DNA of 64,000 nt from Tamarix chinensis (GCA_030549775.1 CM060176.1:101351569-101415568), one strand, 5' to 3'. Numbered from the stretch's first letter, positions 11,996-24,365 are shown. Notes: generated by a model from the sequence alone, not told the origin. Numbers and translations are program-made.

Positions 11996-13212
11996 GTTGA
12001 TGAATGATGAGTATGCCGTGATAATGTGTATTATGCATGTATTATGAATAACCTGTCTTGTGTAGCGCATCGTGGATAATGAGGTATGATGTGTGTGCCC
12101 TATATTGTATGAGTATGACATGTTCTATGTTGGTATTTGATGTTGATGATGTTACATGACCTGGCCCTCTAGGACATGCATGCTAGGGTTGGTAGCGTGA
12201 AATGATAATAAAAGGACAACGGGGGAGTGGGCATTTGGGAAGTTTGCATGGGGGGACTAGACCTTGCATGGGCATGATTCTTACGTATGAAAAGTTGATT
12301 TGGGTTGTAAGAAAGAGCTTGGGAGAGTCTTGGAATGATTAGAGACTTAGTATGAAAAATAGTACATAAGTTGGTGCATAAGAGGCCTTATTAGGGTTTT
12401 GGGTGTAAGTGGGGGTTGGAGAGTCAGCATGGAGGGTTTTAATTCTGCATGGGAATAAATCTTACGTGGGGAAAGTTGATTTAGGAAGTGAATAAAATAA
12501 TGTCAAAGTTAGGGACCCATTGGAGACTTGGGTGCAAAATTTTACGTGGGTCGATGTAAGGGTGTCTAAGGGATCCAATTAGGGTTTGGGAGAAAATGAG
12601 GAAATTAAGGGGTACAAGGGTAAAAATGATCAAGGCAGGATGGAGTAGGGGGTTGGGAGTGAGAATTCACTTATATAAAGGATGAGTATGGGTTTTCTAA
12701 AGGAGAGGAGAGATCTGGGGTGAAAGAGGGAGATTACTTATTGAGGAAGTAAAATGCTAGGGTTTTGGGTGGCCAACTAGGGCTTTGACGGTCACACGTG
12801 AACTTGGGAGATAAAGTAATACATTTGGGGAGTTTCCTAATAAAAATGAGGTGCGAGATAGAGGATAAAGTAACGTTTGGGTAAGTAAGAAGGAGTTGGA
12901 CCACATAGGTCCGACTAGGGTCTCCGAGGAGGAACCCTAGAGGGATGAGAACATACGGAGTCGATATCATATGTGTTGGGGTAGTTTATATTCTTGGAGA
13001 TCGTGCCTTACTATATGTCACTATGCCTAAGTCTACGGGGGATGGATGTCGGGTGTGAGAAGAGGTATGAGTCTCAAAATATGGGACGGTCCCTCCGGAG
13101 GGGAAGAAGTAAAGTATCAAACGCATGCATGTCAAGGGTGTGATGTGATTTAATAAGACACGGATAAGACATTAATTACGTAAAGCGAAAGATGTTGAGC
13201 CGAGCCCGTGAT

Positions 13213-13655
13213 CCGGTCCACCGGCTATAATAGTGGATCAGAGGCGTTCTGCCCTGTGCGTTTATTTTCCGGTCCACCGGCTATAATAGTGGATCAGAGG
13301 CGTTTTGCCTTGTGCGTTATTTTTCAGTCCACCGGCTATAATAGTGGATCAGAGGCGTTCTGCCCTGTGCGTATATCTTCCGGTCCACCGGCTATAATAG
13401 TGGGGCTCCCGCACTCACATGGACTAATAAAGAATGCGTTGAATGAATCTGAATGAAGTAATCCACAAGGAAAATACTAAGTACTTACAGCGAAACAACA
13501 TGTAAGTCGGGGCTGTGATCCAGTCCACCGGCTATAATAGTGGATCAGAGGCGTTTTGCCCTGTGCATTTATTTTCCGGTCCACCGGCTATAATAGTGGA
13601 TCAGAGGCGTTGTGCCCTATGCGTTTATTTTCCGGTCCACCGGCTATAATAGTGG
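13213..13655. repeat. Box cluster in element D (seven CCGGTCCACCGG boxes)
   Basis: Reverse-complement boxes CCGGTCCACCGGCTATAATAGTGG lie at 13213-13236, 13269-13292, about 13326-13348, 13380-13403, about 13520-13543, 13576-13599 and 13632-13655. Spacing is about 56 bp, separated by 'atcagaggcgttctgccctgtgcg'. The two groups (four and three) are separated by 'gggctcccg', mirroring 'cacggggaccc' in A. Frames through it are repeats without meaning. Confidence 0.92.
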
Positions 13656-14409
13656 GGCTCCCGTACTTACATGGATTATTAAAGAATATGTGTGAAATGA
13701 ATATATTATTATTGAGAATAAAGAATAAGTCTAATTGGACCATGGCCAGCTTTTTTTATCTGTATTACCACATGCTGCTTATGTGCATAATGAGTCACTT
13801 TATATTTCGGTTATACCACGCTTATATGTTAAATGGGATGTTGCATATGTTTTATATGTTACTATGGGTGTATGGCAAGATTCATGCTGTGGGTTGTGAG
13901 TAGGAGTGTTCAAATGGGTGTCCATGGTTTAACCCAACCCATATTATTTTAACCCATATAATTTATATAACCCATGGTCTAACCCACGATGGGTTGTAGA
14001 AAATAATTAATAATTTTTAATTCAACCCATCATAACCCATGGGTTATACGGGTTAACCATGGGTTAGCGTGGGTTAATATATATACAAACAAGCCTATAT
14101 TGACCTTTAGGTCCTTTACTATCACTGACTCAACCACCATTGCCGCCATCCCTTCTACCACCATTAATAGCACCGCTTCCACCACCACCACTACCACAAT
14201 TACTACAATTATTTTCCTTCCTCTTTTTTTTTTCCTTTTCTTCAATTCACAACCACCGCCTCCAATATAATAAAATAATTATGTCAAGTGTCAAACATAT
14301 TATAAAAAAATGATGATCACAATTATTTAGTATATTTGTCTTTTTTATAAAAACTTCTAATACAACACTATCTTAATTAAGAAGAGGAATTTTAATAGTA
14401 TTTTATTTC

Positions 14410-14720
14410 AAATGCGGGTCATTCCGGGTCAATTTGTCGGGTCGGGTTGGTTTCGGGTCGGGTCGGTTTCGGGTCGGGTCATTTCGGTTGCGGGTCATTC
14501 CGGGTCAATTTGTCGGGTCAGGTTGATTTCGGGTCGGGTCATTCCGGGTCAATTTATTGGGTCGGGTCAGGTCATTTCGGTTGTGGGTCATTCCGGGTCA
14601 ATTTGTCGGGTCGGGTCGGTTCCGGGTCGGATCATTTATGTTGCGGGTCATTTCAGATCAATTTGTCGGGTCGGGTTAATTTGTCGGGTCGTGTCAAGTC
14701 CGGCCATTCGGTTTAAGAAA
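14410..14720. repeat. CGGGTC tandem array inside the hAT element
   Basis: Impure repeats of 'cgggtcattccgggtcaatttgtcgggtcgggt', period roughly 50-60 with an inner 10-bp 'gggtcgggtc' beat. A weaker extension lies at 14755-15175. Confidence 0.85.
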
Positions 14721-15175
14721 ACTCGGATTCGGATAATTTTGGGTTAACTTGACTGGTAGGGTCGGGTTGGTTTCGGGTCATTTTCTATTTCATATGAGTA
14801 GGTGGCTTCGGCCCGTTCAGGTCATTTCATGTAATATGGCAGGTTAGTTATGTCCGAGTTATTTTGAATTAAGTTGATGGGTGGGGTCATTTCATACAAT
14901 TTGACGGGTTAGATTCAATTAGTTACGAATTAACTTAATGGGTCAGGTCGAGTTTTGACGGGTTTACTCATATTCGAGTCCAAGTAATTATCATTTCATA
15001 AATTATAAATAATTTATTATTATTATTATAATATATTTTGATATCTAATCAGGTTAATGTTGAGTCAGATAGGATGATTGTCGGGTCGGGTTGGCTTCGA
15101 GTCAGGTCGAAGCGGGTCGGGTCACTATCGGGTCGGGTTAATGACGGATCAGATCGGCAACGGGTTGGGTCAAAC

Positions 15176-15312
15176 CGGTTTCTTAAATGCACTTACGCCT
15201 CTAAATACTCCGGTGTTAGAGTCCTCAAAGCCGGAAATATCGGATTCACCGACGAAAAATCCGAGTGGAATTTTGAAATCGGAGGCAAAAAAAGCTTTCA
15301 AAATTTTTAAGT
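15176..15312. other. Possible captured gene fragment in the hAT element
   Basis: Between the CGGGTC repeats and the right subterminal region, about 137 bp has balanced composition and is open in several frames on both strands. Examples are a plus frame with SSKPEISDSPTKNPSG and a minus frame with GFFVGESDISGFEDSNTG. It matches no domain I know. A captured host exon is possible; it could equally be ordinary internal element sequence. Confidence 0.25.
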
Positions 15313-16119
15313 TTATGCTGCTAGATATTCTCAGTTTATGGGTTACCATGGCAACCCATGGCAAATTATACTTAAGCCCATACTAACCCATGTTTAAATA
15401 ATATGTATATGGGTTCAACCCATAATAACCCATTTAAAATAATAACCCAACCCACTTATATTATAACTTAAGTTTATGGGTTGGGTTATAACTTACCATG
15501 GCAAACCCAACCCATTGAACACCCCTAGTTGTGAGTATGTATGATATTGTATTAATGTATTGTACTATAATTTAATACGTACTTGATGTTATAGTTTACA
15601 TCTCTTTCATAAGGTAGGGTAGCGAGACTTACTCAGTATTGGACCCGTACTGATACTACACTGGTTGAATGGGTCCTGTGATGATCCACCGATGGTGGGG
15701 AGCAGACCTCTTGTGCAGGTTTAAGATCAGATACTATTTTGGGGTTGAAGGCTTGACCTGAGTGAGTAGGCGGTCTGGATATTGATCCTGTGGGATCTAT
15801 TTTATTTAGCTATATTTTGTACTACGCTTTCTGTTTCGAAACCGTACTCCTAAGTTGTATTCATAAACGATATTTTAACTGTTGTTGACTCGTGTTTTCG
15901 GGATTGGTCTATGTTAACTATGAACCTATGTTTTGATGATTCTTACTTAACGGTTATTTATTTTAGCCTTAGCACTTGGTACTGGAATGGTAGGAGTGAA
16001 TCGGTCTGGTATTAAGTGTGGCGGTAATACCCCCAAGTTTACGGTTTTAATTCTTTTGCTTTCGCTAAACCTTTTGATTTAAACGAAATTTTTCGGGAGT
16101 GAAATTTGGGGGTGTTACA

Positions 16120-16770
16120 TACGGTCATACTCACAAGGGTGACACGGTACCCTCCCATCCATTTCATCAATCAATCACTATAAACCATAGGTAGGCACAA
16201 CATTAACTATCAAACCATTAATTAGTACTTTGTTGATAACCGTACATATTAGTTACTTCCATTTTTATTACTCGAGGGGATACAATAGACAACCTAGAGA
16301 TATATAAAGCACATTGATCATACTGCACACAAAGGCAACATAATACCCTCCGACTATAGAACTCAGAGACGTATAAAGAACACCGGTCATAATGGTGCAC
16401 AAAGGCAGCACGATACCCTCCAGCCATGCAACCTAGAGATGTATAAGTATACCATTCAGAATGGCGTACAAAGACAACACAATACCCTCCAACCTAGGCC
16501 ACTTAATACTTAAGTATCGATGCTCCCTATAGGACTTGTAGATCACCCATAGAGTAGATTAGGGCACTAAAGCACACCAGTAAAACCAAATCAAAATGAA
16601 GACTCCTACCTCATCTCTAAGGTAGTTATCCCTAGAGAGAAACCATTCTCAATCTTGAGGTCTTCTAATTTAAGTATTAATATTTCATTTGATGATCCTA
16701 TAATATCAAATAATGCAAAGTTTTTGTTCAATTACCTTTTGGAATCTCAGTTCCATTAGATCCTCTTTTG
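16120..16770 (-). mobile_element. Outer LTR-like element, segment 3
   Basis: After element D the older element continues with three worn repeats of 'gatgtataaagaacaccggtcataatggtgcacaaaggc..acc ctcc'. They match 38640-38760 in element C ('gggacacaaaggtacaccggtcgtactggtgc'), as does the following 'tacttaagtat' and 'gaccattc..atct.gaggtctt' stretch (38780-38960). This proves that segments 1-3 are one disrupted copy in the same orientation as A and C. Confidence 0.65.
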
Positions 16771-17420
16771 ATGTATTTTATTTATATTGTACTCGGAGTT
16801 AATCTCTAAATGCTTATTCAAGTTTTATTAAAAGTTTCTTTGATTCTATGGTTATGTCATTTTAAGTTCCAAGTGTTTTGCCTTATATTTGACATAAGAA
16901 TGGTATAATAAACCAATTTTACATCAAGTATAGTGGTAACACCTAATTATCTTGATATTATGATTCCGCTAAATTGAAAATTTTTGGTAGTAAATTTTGG
17001 GGTATTGTAGTAGGTGACCTATTATAAGTGTTGGTTGATGATGATAATATATTGTTGATGTGTCGGGGTAGAAGTGATGTATGTGGGATGATACTTAGAG
17101 TAGGAGTTATTCGATGGTGTCCATGGAGTCTTTTATTATTCGGTTTTTTTGGATCTTATGCTCCATTGTATAGCCTTTTGTTGTTTTTTAAGGATTTGTT
17201 CTCCTCAACAATTATTTTATTATATAATTTTATCTGTTGTTCATTATCTCTATTTTGTGTCATGTTTGTGAACTTTTTTAGCCTTTCCTTTTGCATTAGA
17301 TTGGTGTAGTAACTGAACTTGTGCTAAGAGTGGCGAAAACATCTTTTTTTTTTGTTTTCTCCTCTTGCAAATCTAGTGTTGTAGACAAAATCTTTTTACT
17401 CAAAAATCTGGGGTGTTACA
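16771..17420 (+). mobile_element. Two truncated ends of the same LTR-like family
   Basis: The stretch ending at 17009 ('gattccgctaaattg', 'tttttggtagtaaattttggggtattgta') and the one ending at 17420 ('gagtggcgaaaac', 'ctggggtgttaca') both resemble the right end of D. They are probably fragments of separate copies in the D orientation. No TSD could be assigned. The rest of 17010-17330 is T-rich and holds no recognisable gene. Confidence 0.45.
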
Positions 17421-18110
17421 CTTTCACTACATTGCTCTTCATCATCTCTTTGACACTTTTTAGTTGAATATTTCTTTGACCTTTTGCTTTAGATCTAGAA
17501 GGATTCATATTCACATTTACTTCTTCACCACAAGTGTCATCATCAAAAGAAACTCCAACTCCATGCTCATTCAAAACAAAATCATTCAAGCCCTTATAAG
17601 CATCTTCCTACAGTTTCCTAGTAGTAGCATTACAATCATTAGGTGAAATAATAGATATAAACTTCCTAATCAATTGAACTCTCCATGTAGAAGAACATAC
17701 AACATTCCCTAAAGGAGATGAATTAGTATCAAATTTCCTATTACTTTACTAAAATGTTTTGGCCATCTCTTCAAAATATAATTATCAGGTTTCTTCATAA
17801 TAGAACTAATATTCTAAATACACAAGCAATGGTAACACATAATTCTAACCTCTTACCACATCTTTCAAGTGCATAAAACTTCAGCAAATGATAACCTAAA
17901 CTCCACTATATGATGGAAAACATCATTTATCAGCCTCCAAACATAAAATTTATTTAACCCATCAAAAGAATCAATTAGTTCTTGATGATATATTATACAA
18001 TTTTTAAACTAATCAAAAAGTACATATATCTCATAAGTATATACATGTCTAACATGTGATAACATCTGCAAATTATCTAAGGCCATCTCTACATCACCTT
18101 CTTAAACTAG
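17421..18110 (-). pseudogene. FAR1/FHY3-type (MULE-derived) transposase relic
   Basis: The minus strand, across several frames, reads blocks typical of the C-terminal half of FAR1/FHY3-family proteins. These include a Cys/His SWIM-like remnant (MCYHCLCI), then KKPDNYILKRWPKHFSK, and further on SRSKAKGQRNIQLKS near the end. Several stops and frame changes break it and no N-terminal FAR1 zinc finger or DDE core is visible. It is a decayed transposase copy or a retired FAR1-like gene; I favour the former given the surroundings. Confidence 0.65.
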
Positions 18111-18241
18111 AATTTTTAATGTTATTAAAATTAGGATCCAAATTGTAGTATGATCCTACGATCTAAAAGTATTAAATCAATCCATATTGCAAGTAGAATC
18201 TCTAATATAACAGGACTTATTAGGATCGGTGGGGCCACGAT

Positions 18242-18559
18242 TAGGGTTGTAAATGAGCTGAGATAATTCAATATTCAGCTCAATTCGACTGGTTAAAAGC
18301 TTGATTTAGCTCGTTTGTTTACTTAAGTGATTCAAGCATGATCCTTAATTTTGGGCTCATTTATTAAGTGACTCGATCTCAAGCCCAATAAAGTAAGGCT
18401 CGATTCATTTTATGACTTTGGCTTATGAATTCAGCTCGGCTTGACTCGTTTGTTTAATTAAATGAGCCAATATCGAGCCTTATTTTAAGCTCATTTAGTT
18501 AAATAAGCCAAGCCTGAGCTCAAGGGTGTTTGCCTTGACTCAAATAATTTACATCCCTA
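18242..18559. mobile_element. hAT-type MITE, 318 bp
   Basis: Ends TAGGGTTGTAAATGAG and, inverted, TAGGGATGTAAATTAT. Flanks GCCACGAT and ATCGCGAT agree in five of eight positions, the three differences being transitions, which fits an aged 8-bp duplication. The inside is rich in 'gagct', 'ctcgtttgttta' and 'aagcc' inverted motifs common in plant hAT MITEs. Confidence 0.75.
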
Positions 18560-19052
18560 ATCGCGATCCTACTGATTCCAACCAAACACCACTTTCTAAA
18601 CTTAAAGGACATCATAATCGGAGTAGGATTGGTCAGGATCAAATTAGGATCAATCAAGACCGGCTATAGGATCTGTCGATTCTATTCAAACACCATTTTA
18701 TCTTAAAAAATAATAAAATTATAATTATATATTAAATAGTTTTTGCTTGAATACTATTTTAAGTTTCATTCACATCCCTTTCATTCATCCTTTAACTCTC
18801 TATTCTAGTCGCTCTCTTTTCTATCATCAATTCACTTTTCCTCCCAAAATCATATATGTGTGCTCATCTTGGGAAGACAAACAGTGGCAACAAAAATTGA
18901 TCTATAATAATGCAATGAAAACATCTAAATCCAACAATCTAACAATGATTGTGCGACAAATTCCAACAATCCAACAACAGTAGCACCCACAAAGTTCATT
19001 TTTTTCTTCTTAATTTTGAACCAGGTATTTTTCTAGAAAGTATGTCATATAG
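18560..19052. other. Spacer, no gene seen
   Basis: AT-rich sequence. Short frames such as 18747-18983 have no recognisable domain and no neighbouring gene signals. Confidence 0.5.
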
Positions 19053-20690
19053 TGTAATACCTCCAAAATTCACTACTTAAAAATTTTGTTTTATAAAAAA
19101 AGAGTTAGCAGAAGCGAAATAACAAAATTGTGAATTCTAGGGATGTTACCGCCATACTTAGTACCAGACCGGTTCACTACCATTTCAGTATCAAGTGCTA
19201 AGGCTAAAAAATAAAATATCAATTGCTAGAAATTCAAACCATATTTAAATCAGAATAGTGTAAATAAACATCTTGCAAAAATAAAATCCACCAATAGTGG
19301 TTACAAGAACGAAGATTACATTCAAACCAAGAGTTAGAAAGGGAAGTAATAAAACCCTATCGAATTCCGGACAATCCTTACTCTCTTTTCCGTTGCCCAC
19401 TTAAATAGTACCTGAAAAGGACCTGCAAGGGACACTATCCATTGAATAAGTAAGGGCCCCATGAACGAAACACTTCAGTACTATGGTACTGAGTAACCCT
19501 TTAAAAAATACACTTAAAAGCAGGCCCGCAATACAACACATGAAACAAAGCTATATACTTATATAATAAGAAATACATGCACCACAATCACATACTTAAC
19601 AAGTCCATCAATTATTAATAAGTCATAATGTACAATTAATGCTTCTGGACCTTAAGCCATTAGTCCATCATTAATCAATCATCTCAGATTATATACTCAC
19701 GTGAGTGCGGGAACCCCACTATTATAGCTGGTGGACCGGAATATAATGCCTAGAGTATCAGCCTCTTTTGCTCAGTCCACAAAGATAAAAAGCAAGTATA
19801 ATCACCACATAGGTATGAATAATATCCAAATAAATAAGCGTAATCACAAAACCCATAAATATAAAATAGTCACCAACTATAACGTAAAAATAAACACCAA
19901 CTTTAAACATAATCATTATAGGTGCAAACATAATCACCAACATAAGCGAGATAATCACCAAAATAATAAAAATAACCACCAAGATTAACCATTTAATCAC
20001 TACACTAATAATCATAATAACAAACTAAGACAAATGCCTTGTACAATACTTTATGAAAGAATAACCAAACACACATAAAAACAAAATCCAGATCACTAAT
20101 ACAAACTAGTACGATCATCGTCATTGTACGGACTACTTGATTCTCCATTGACAAATTTCGATCCACCTCTCGCATTTTCCATGGATTCTGTACTCATCGA
20201 TTCTATAAAAGCTTCCAAATTCTTTGTTTCCTTCATAACTTGTAAACTTGATGCCTATACTTCTTCAATAATCGTAGATGTGTTGAATATAAATTCATTG
20301 CTTCTTCTTTCGTAATCATTACTCCAATCTTAAAATATAAGAACAATAAACGATGTCGAGAATAAAAATAACAATAATACAGTATGAACAATTGAGAGAG
20401 AATAATGTCAAGAAAAATTAGGAAAAATTAGTTTGAGGTCCATTTGAGAGAAATTAATAGGATAAAAATTAATATGGTCTTAAAATATTTGGTTCCAAAT
20501 ATAAAATATTATTTACATATAACTAACTAATATGTACACCTAATTATACACAAAAATATAGATAATATTATCCATATATACATGCAATTTAAATACTACT
20601 AAAAGTGATCTAAATGTCAAGTAAATTGTTCAACTTTAAATAATTTAACTTAATTAAACTTTAAAATAATTTTTTCAAAAATAGGGCTAC
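19053..20690 (-). mobile_element. LTR-like element F, 5' part, right end lost
   Basis: It starts TGTAATACCTCCAAAATTCACTAC and continues with the family landmarks: 'gttaccgccatacttagtaccagaccggttcac', 'aagtgctaaggct', 'cttcagtactatggtactgagtaaccc', and one box at 19715-19738 (ccactattatagctggtggaccgg). After about 19740 it changes into 'aatcacc' rich sequence, and no matching TTACA end is found, so the right limit is approximate. The element is truncated or overwritten. Confidence 0.65.
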
Positions 20691-22715
20691 CTAGAGCTAG
20701 AGGAGCAAAGACGAAGAATAGCGACAAAAATCATTGCACGAATTACTCAAGAGATAAAAGAGACGAAAGGCTAGCGCAATCCGTTAACAGACCTCGAATT
20801 CAGCAAAAACGAAAAAAAAAAAATCCGCCTTGTTAAGCCCATGTCGGTCCGGGTGTATGTTACGCTTGTAACTAGTGCAGATACAATATTTTGCGTAGAG
20901 GAAGCCACTGAATTGAGGAGATGATTGTCCGCCAGGATGCACGAGACTGCCTCTCCAGTCCACATCCCTAAAATATTTTGAATAGAGTCAAAATTTATAT
21001 TAAAATTATTTATTTAATATTTTAATTAAAAAAATATTAATTAATTAATTTTTTATTAAAATATTAATAATTAAAATTAACTAATATAAATAATAATTTA
21101 AGAAAATTTTTTATTTTTAAATTTTAGTAGATTTAATTTATTTTAAATATATATATATATATATATATATAATTTTTTATATTTTCTGTCATTTTTATTT
21201 TTAATTTTTTTTTAAAATAATATTTTTATATTTTCCTTCGTCTTCTTTTCCTCCGGTCCCCCCGTCCCCTGTACAACGCTGTTGTTTACTTCACGTTGTT
21301 TTTAATATGTAAGAAGGGCCAATAATTAAAAAGTAATGTCAGCGTTCTTTTTAAATGGACATCTAGGATTTTGTTCTGTTTGAGATCATCAACACAGATT
21401 GATCCCTTTGTCAGTGGGCTTTAAAGTGCTAGGTCGTTCATTCACGTAACCTACGAAGGCAAACAGAGGGTAAGGATTAAAAAATTTGAAACTGACGGTT
21501 ACGATTGGGTGTAATACTTGAGGCAGAGGCTGTGATTTTCATTGAAAGATAATTGGAGCCTAGGACTTTTAGGCAAAGATAATAGCGATATTGAAAAGGA
21601 CGGGTAAAGATCTGTTTGACAAAAATCAACGCACGAAATTGTTTTCAGTGGAGGCTTGGGTTCATCTTCTATTATGTTGGGTAGTAATTAGGACTGAAAT
21701 GCTAGTTTTGAGTCTAGATCATAATGAATATTTGTTTTTAGTTTTATTTTAAAAAATTAATACACTAACAAAGAAAAATATATTTATAACTATTCTCACA
21801 CACACACACATAATCATAATAATAATATATTTTATATATTAATATAAAAATTCACTATCATTAATTATATCTAATTGAATAATTATATTTAAGTATAAAT
21901 ATTTATAAAAAATAGGAATAATGCACTATGTAACCTTGAGTTTATACCTATAATATATATTATGCTTCTTTTTTTTTAATTATAGAAAATACCATATAAC
22001 TTTGAGTTTATATTTTTATGCACCTAATAATTCTATATCTAAACATTCAGGGTTATATAATTATTAAACTTAACGCTATATACTATGTTTCTAAAAATCC
22101 AAGGTTTTATTGTGTCTTATGCTTAAACTTGAGGTTGCATGGTGTTTTTTCTCTAAAAAATGATATGTAATTAATTATTATACTTGGGTAGTTATATATA
22201 TATTTTCCTCAATTCTATTTAAGTACATTTTCAAATTATAAACTATTGTTACTTTTATAAATCTACAAAATATAGATTTTTTTTTTCAAAAAAAAATTGT
22301 AAATCATATATGATGATATTCACTTATTCTTAATGGTGTACGTATAGTTTTTATTTATATATTTTAAAATTGACATGTTAGATATTTATAGACAGATTGA
22401 AGATCTTATGATTGACGAAAAATAAAGGATGCAAAAAACTTAGCTTGGCTGAGAAGCATGATAAACTGAAGAAATTAAAGATACTCAGTTTCCTAATTTA
22501 AAAGATTGACAAAATACTCTAATTTGCAGCTACAGAAATTAATAAAAGATTTATAATTGCCTAAATTAAGCTAAAAACTTGCCCAAAATGGGCTGCTAGG
22601 AGGAGCAGTCCTAACACAAGGACACATAACGTGATGTAAGCTTTCGGCATCGTACTACTATGACAATGTTTTTCAAGTTGCCGTTACTGACATCTCCTAT
22701 TGTCTATGTATATAG
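20691..22715. other. AT-rich spacer upstream of the FKBP relic
   Basis: Contains a (TA)n run at about 21150-21172 and a short (CA)n at about 21798. I looked here for earlier FKBP exons (hydrophobic core and 'GKPF' type motifs) and found none. A block around 21230-21720 is less AT-rich but gives no recognisable protein. Confidence 0.5.
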
Positions 22716-23122
22716 GTCGTTAAGGGGCTCGATGAAGGCATGAAAATTGGAGGAAAACGGCGACTTTATATTCCAGGACCAGTAAGTAACTTTGCCTGAT
22801 ATCTTTCCTGTCCGTTCATTCTCTGCTGGACAACTGCAACAGAGCAGCAGCTTGCTATTTTCCGTATGCATGGAAGATTCTTACATTTTTAAACCATATG
22901 TATGTTTATACTGACCACCACCTAAGGATCGGCATTATTCAATCCAATTGTGTTCGAAAACTTAAAAAGAGTTTTTCATGTTTGGATATTTTTAATGAAC
23001 AGCTAGCATTTCCAAAAGGACTCACATTAGCATCCGGAAGGCCAAGAGTTGCCCCAAACAGCCTAGTTATTTTTGACGTGAGCTTGGAATACGTACCAGG
23101 CCTTGAGTTGGACCAAGAGTGA
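22716..23122 (+). pseudogene. Chloroplast-type FKBP peptidyl-prolyl isomerase, last two exons only
   Basis: Exon-like block 22716-22781 (after a TATAG acceptor, before GTAAGT) encodes VVKGLDEGMKIGGKRRLYIPGP. A second block, 23003-23122, follows an AACAG acceptor and reads LAFPKGLTLASGRPRVAPNS...DVSLEYVPGLELDQE then TGA. Joined in phase, the two give the C-terminal third of an FKBP domain of the thylakoid-lumen/chloroplast class, including the G-GKRRL-IP strand-loop and the APNS..FDV terminal strand. The upstream exons (transit peptide, N-terminal strands) are not in the 1.4 kb examined. So it is a displaced fragment, or a gene with an unusually long upstream intron. Splice sites and frame are intact, so it is either recent or still constrained. 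Confidence 0.75.
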
Positions 23123-24365
23123 TTAGTTTGAGTTGGATCATTGGATTGTAGATAACATCAAGAGTTATGAACTAACGATTGTGGATGTTGTGATTCTTTC
23201 ACTGCACATTCTTTACATTCAAATGGTGACTTTCTCTGGTCTTTCTGCAAAGATCTAATGATATAATTACTACGTACGAGCCATTATTTAACAATAAAGG
23301 GGACAGTACTCTAGTTAGTTTTCAAAATGGATTGCGCTTTAATTTTTTTTTCCTGAAACAACGTAAATGTAATATTATTCCCAAAAAAAAGAGTATTGAT
23401 AATTTTATTTTATTTTTGCCAAAAAAAACACGGGAGAATGCTATAGCTCGAATTAAAGCTATGGGTAGTTGGGAGTCTATTCCACTCAACGAGACTTGTC
23501 TATCTAAGCTTGACTGTGCATACATTTGTCTGAGATTAAGTGCTTCACACTTGACAGCAAAAGCATTCCTTCTATGTCGTATGAAATACAAACTAGTGTG
23601 CGTGCAGCAAACGGCATCATCTTATAAATGCCGCATGCCGTGATTCAAGTTTGTATAAACAACATGGGCCACCTCTAAAATTGGTAATAATAAGGTAATC
23701 TGAGTCGAAGTCGCTCTATTACTCTTCCACCAAATGACAGTAGATGAAAACGGTCATTTGAAAAACTAAACGGTTCTGTTTCATTACTTTCATGGCAAAA
23801 GACAATCTTTCAAGAAATCCATCCTCAAAAGCCTTTACTTTGTAGCTGATCTATCATAAAAAGCTAACCATGAATTGAAGTAGCAATTAGACACACCAAA
23901 GGAATGCCACAGGCAGTGATGTATAATTTAACAGCATCATCATCTGTTCCTTTATATTTAACATCCTCCTTGACTAAAGGTGCCTCTGCTGTTAAATGTT
24001 TGTGATAATTTGACAAATAAGTAGGGTAAACAACAACCCCTACTTAGGTGCAGACCTGCCGCCATATCAAAAATAGGGCCAGAAAAGTTCCCGAGTTTGC
24101 AGCCATGCATCGAATTCTGAGCTGCTTCCTTTATCATACTCGATTTCTTCGTTGTAATGAATCCCAAATACACGCATATGTTTTATCAGTTGTAAACACT
24201 CCATTTTAAGTGCCACAACAACGTGATAATATATGTTCAATGAGATTACAATTATGTTTTTGATCCTAGACAAACCCCATTCTGAATATGTTGCCCGTAT
24301 AAATGAGCCGTGCCTTTTGAATAATAACAAATTTATACACAAGATCAAGTGCCATTACAGTAATA
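23123..24365. other. Intergenic stretch with unassigned short frames
   Basis: A plus frame at 23332-23643 and overlapping minus frames at 23958-24348 (one holding GSSSEFDAWLQTRELFWPYF) are somewhat protein-like in composition. I cannot place them in a family. No splice or promoter signals support them clearly. Confidence 0.4.

Larger units (their letters stand above)
13901..15527. mobile_element. Non-autonomous hAT element, 8-bp TSD GTTGTGAG
   Basis: Ends are TAGGAGTGTTCAAATGGGT and, inverted, TAGGGGTGTTCAATGGGTTG. Flanks GTTGTGAG (13893-13900) and GTTGTGAG (15528-15535) match perfectly in 8 bp, the hAT signature. The subterminal regions carry many 'aacccatgggtta' palindromic motifs. No transposase frame is present, so it moved in trans. 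It lies inside element D, making it one of the youngest insertions in the nest. Confidence 0.92.
9060..16119 (+). mobile_element. LTR-like element D (7060 bp with its insert), TSD TATGG/TACGG
   Basis: It begins TGTAATACCCCGTATTTT and ends GGGGGTGTTACA. The flanks TATGG (9055-9059) and TACGG (16120-16124) match in four of five bases. The right 150 bp are the reverse complement of the start of A, including 'attaagtgtggcggtaatac' and the Y-rich end, so D lies in the opposite orientation to A and C. Removing the 1627-bp hAT insert plus one 8-bp duplication leaves 5425 bp, close to A (5249) and C (4836). No protein domain is seen. Confidence 0.8.

Noticed and set aside
13213..13655. CRISPR-like appearance (24-bp repeats at ~56-bp spacing)
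   Set aside because: Spacers are themselves repeated, the setting is a plant nuclear transposon, and no cas genes exist.
13213..13655. TATAAT inside the boxes as bacterial promoters
   Set aside because: Eukaryotic context; the motif is part of the conserved transposon box.
13208..13903. Frames with repeated 'STGYNSGSEAFCPV' units as a repeat protein
   Set aside because: The repeat is the DNA box array; the units fall in different frames and no conserved protein results in A or C.
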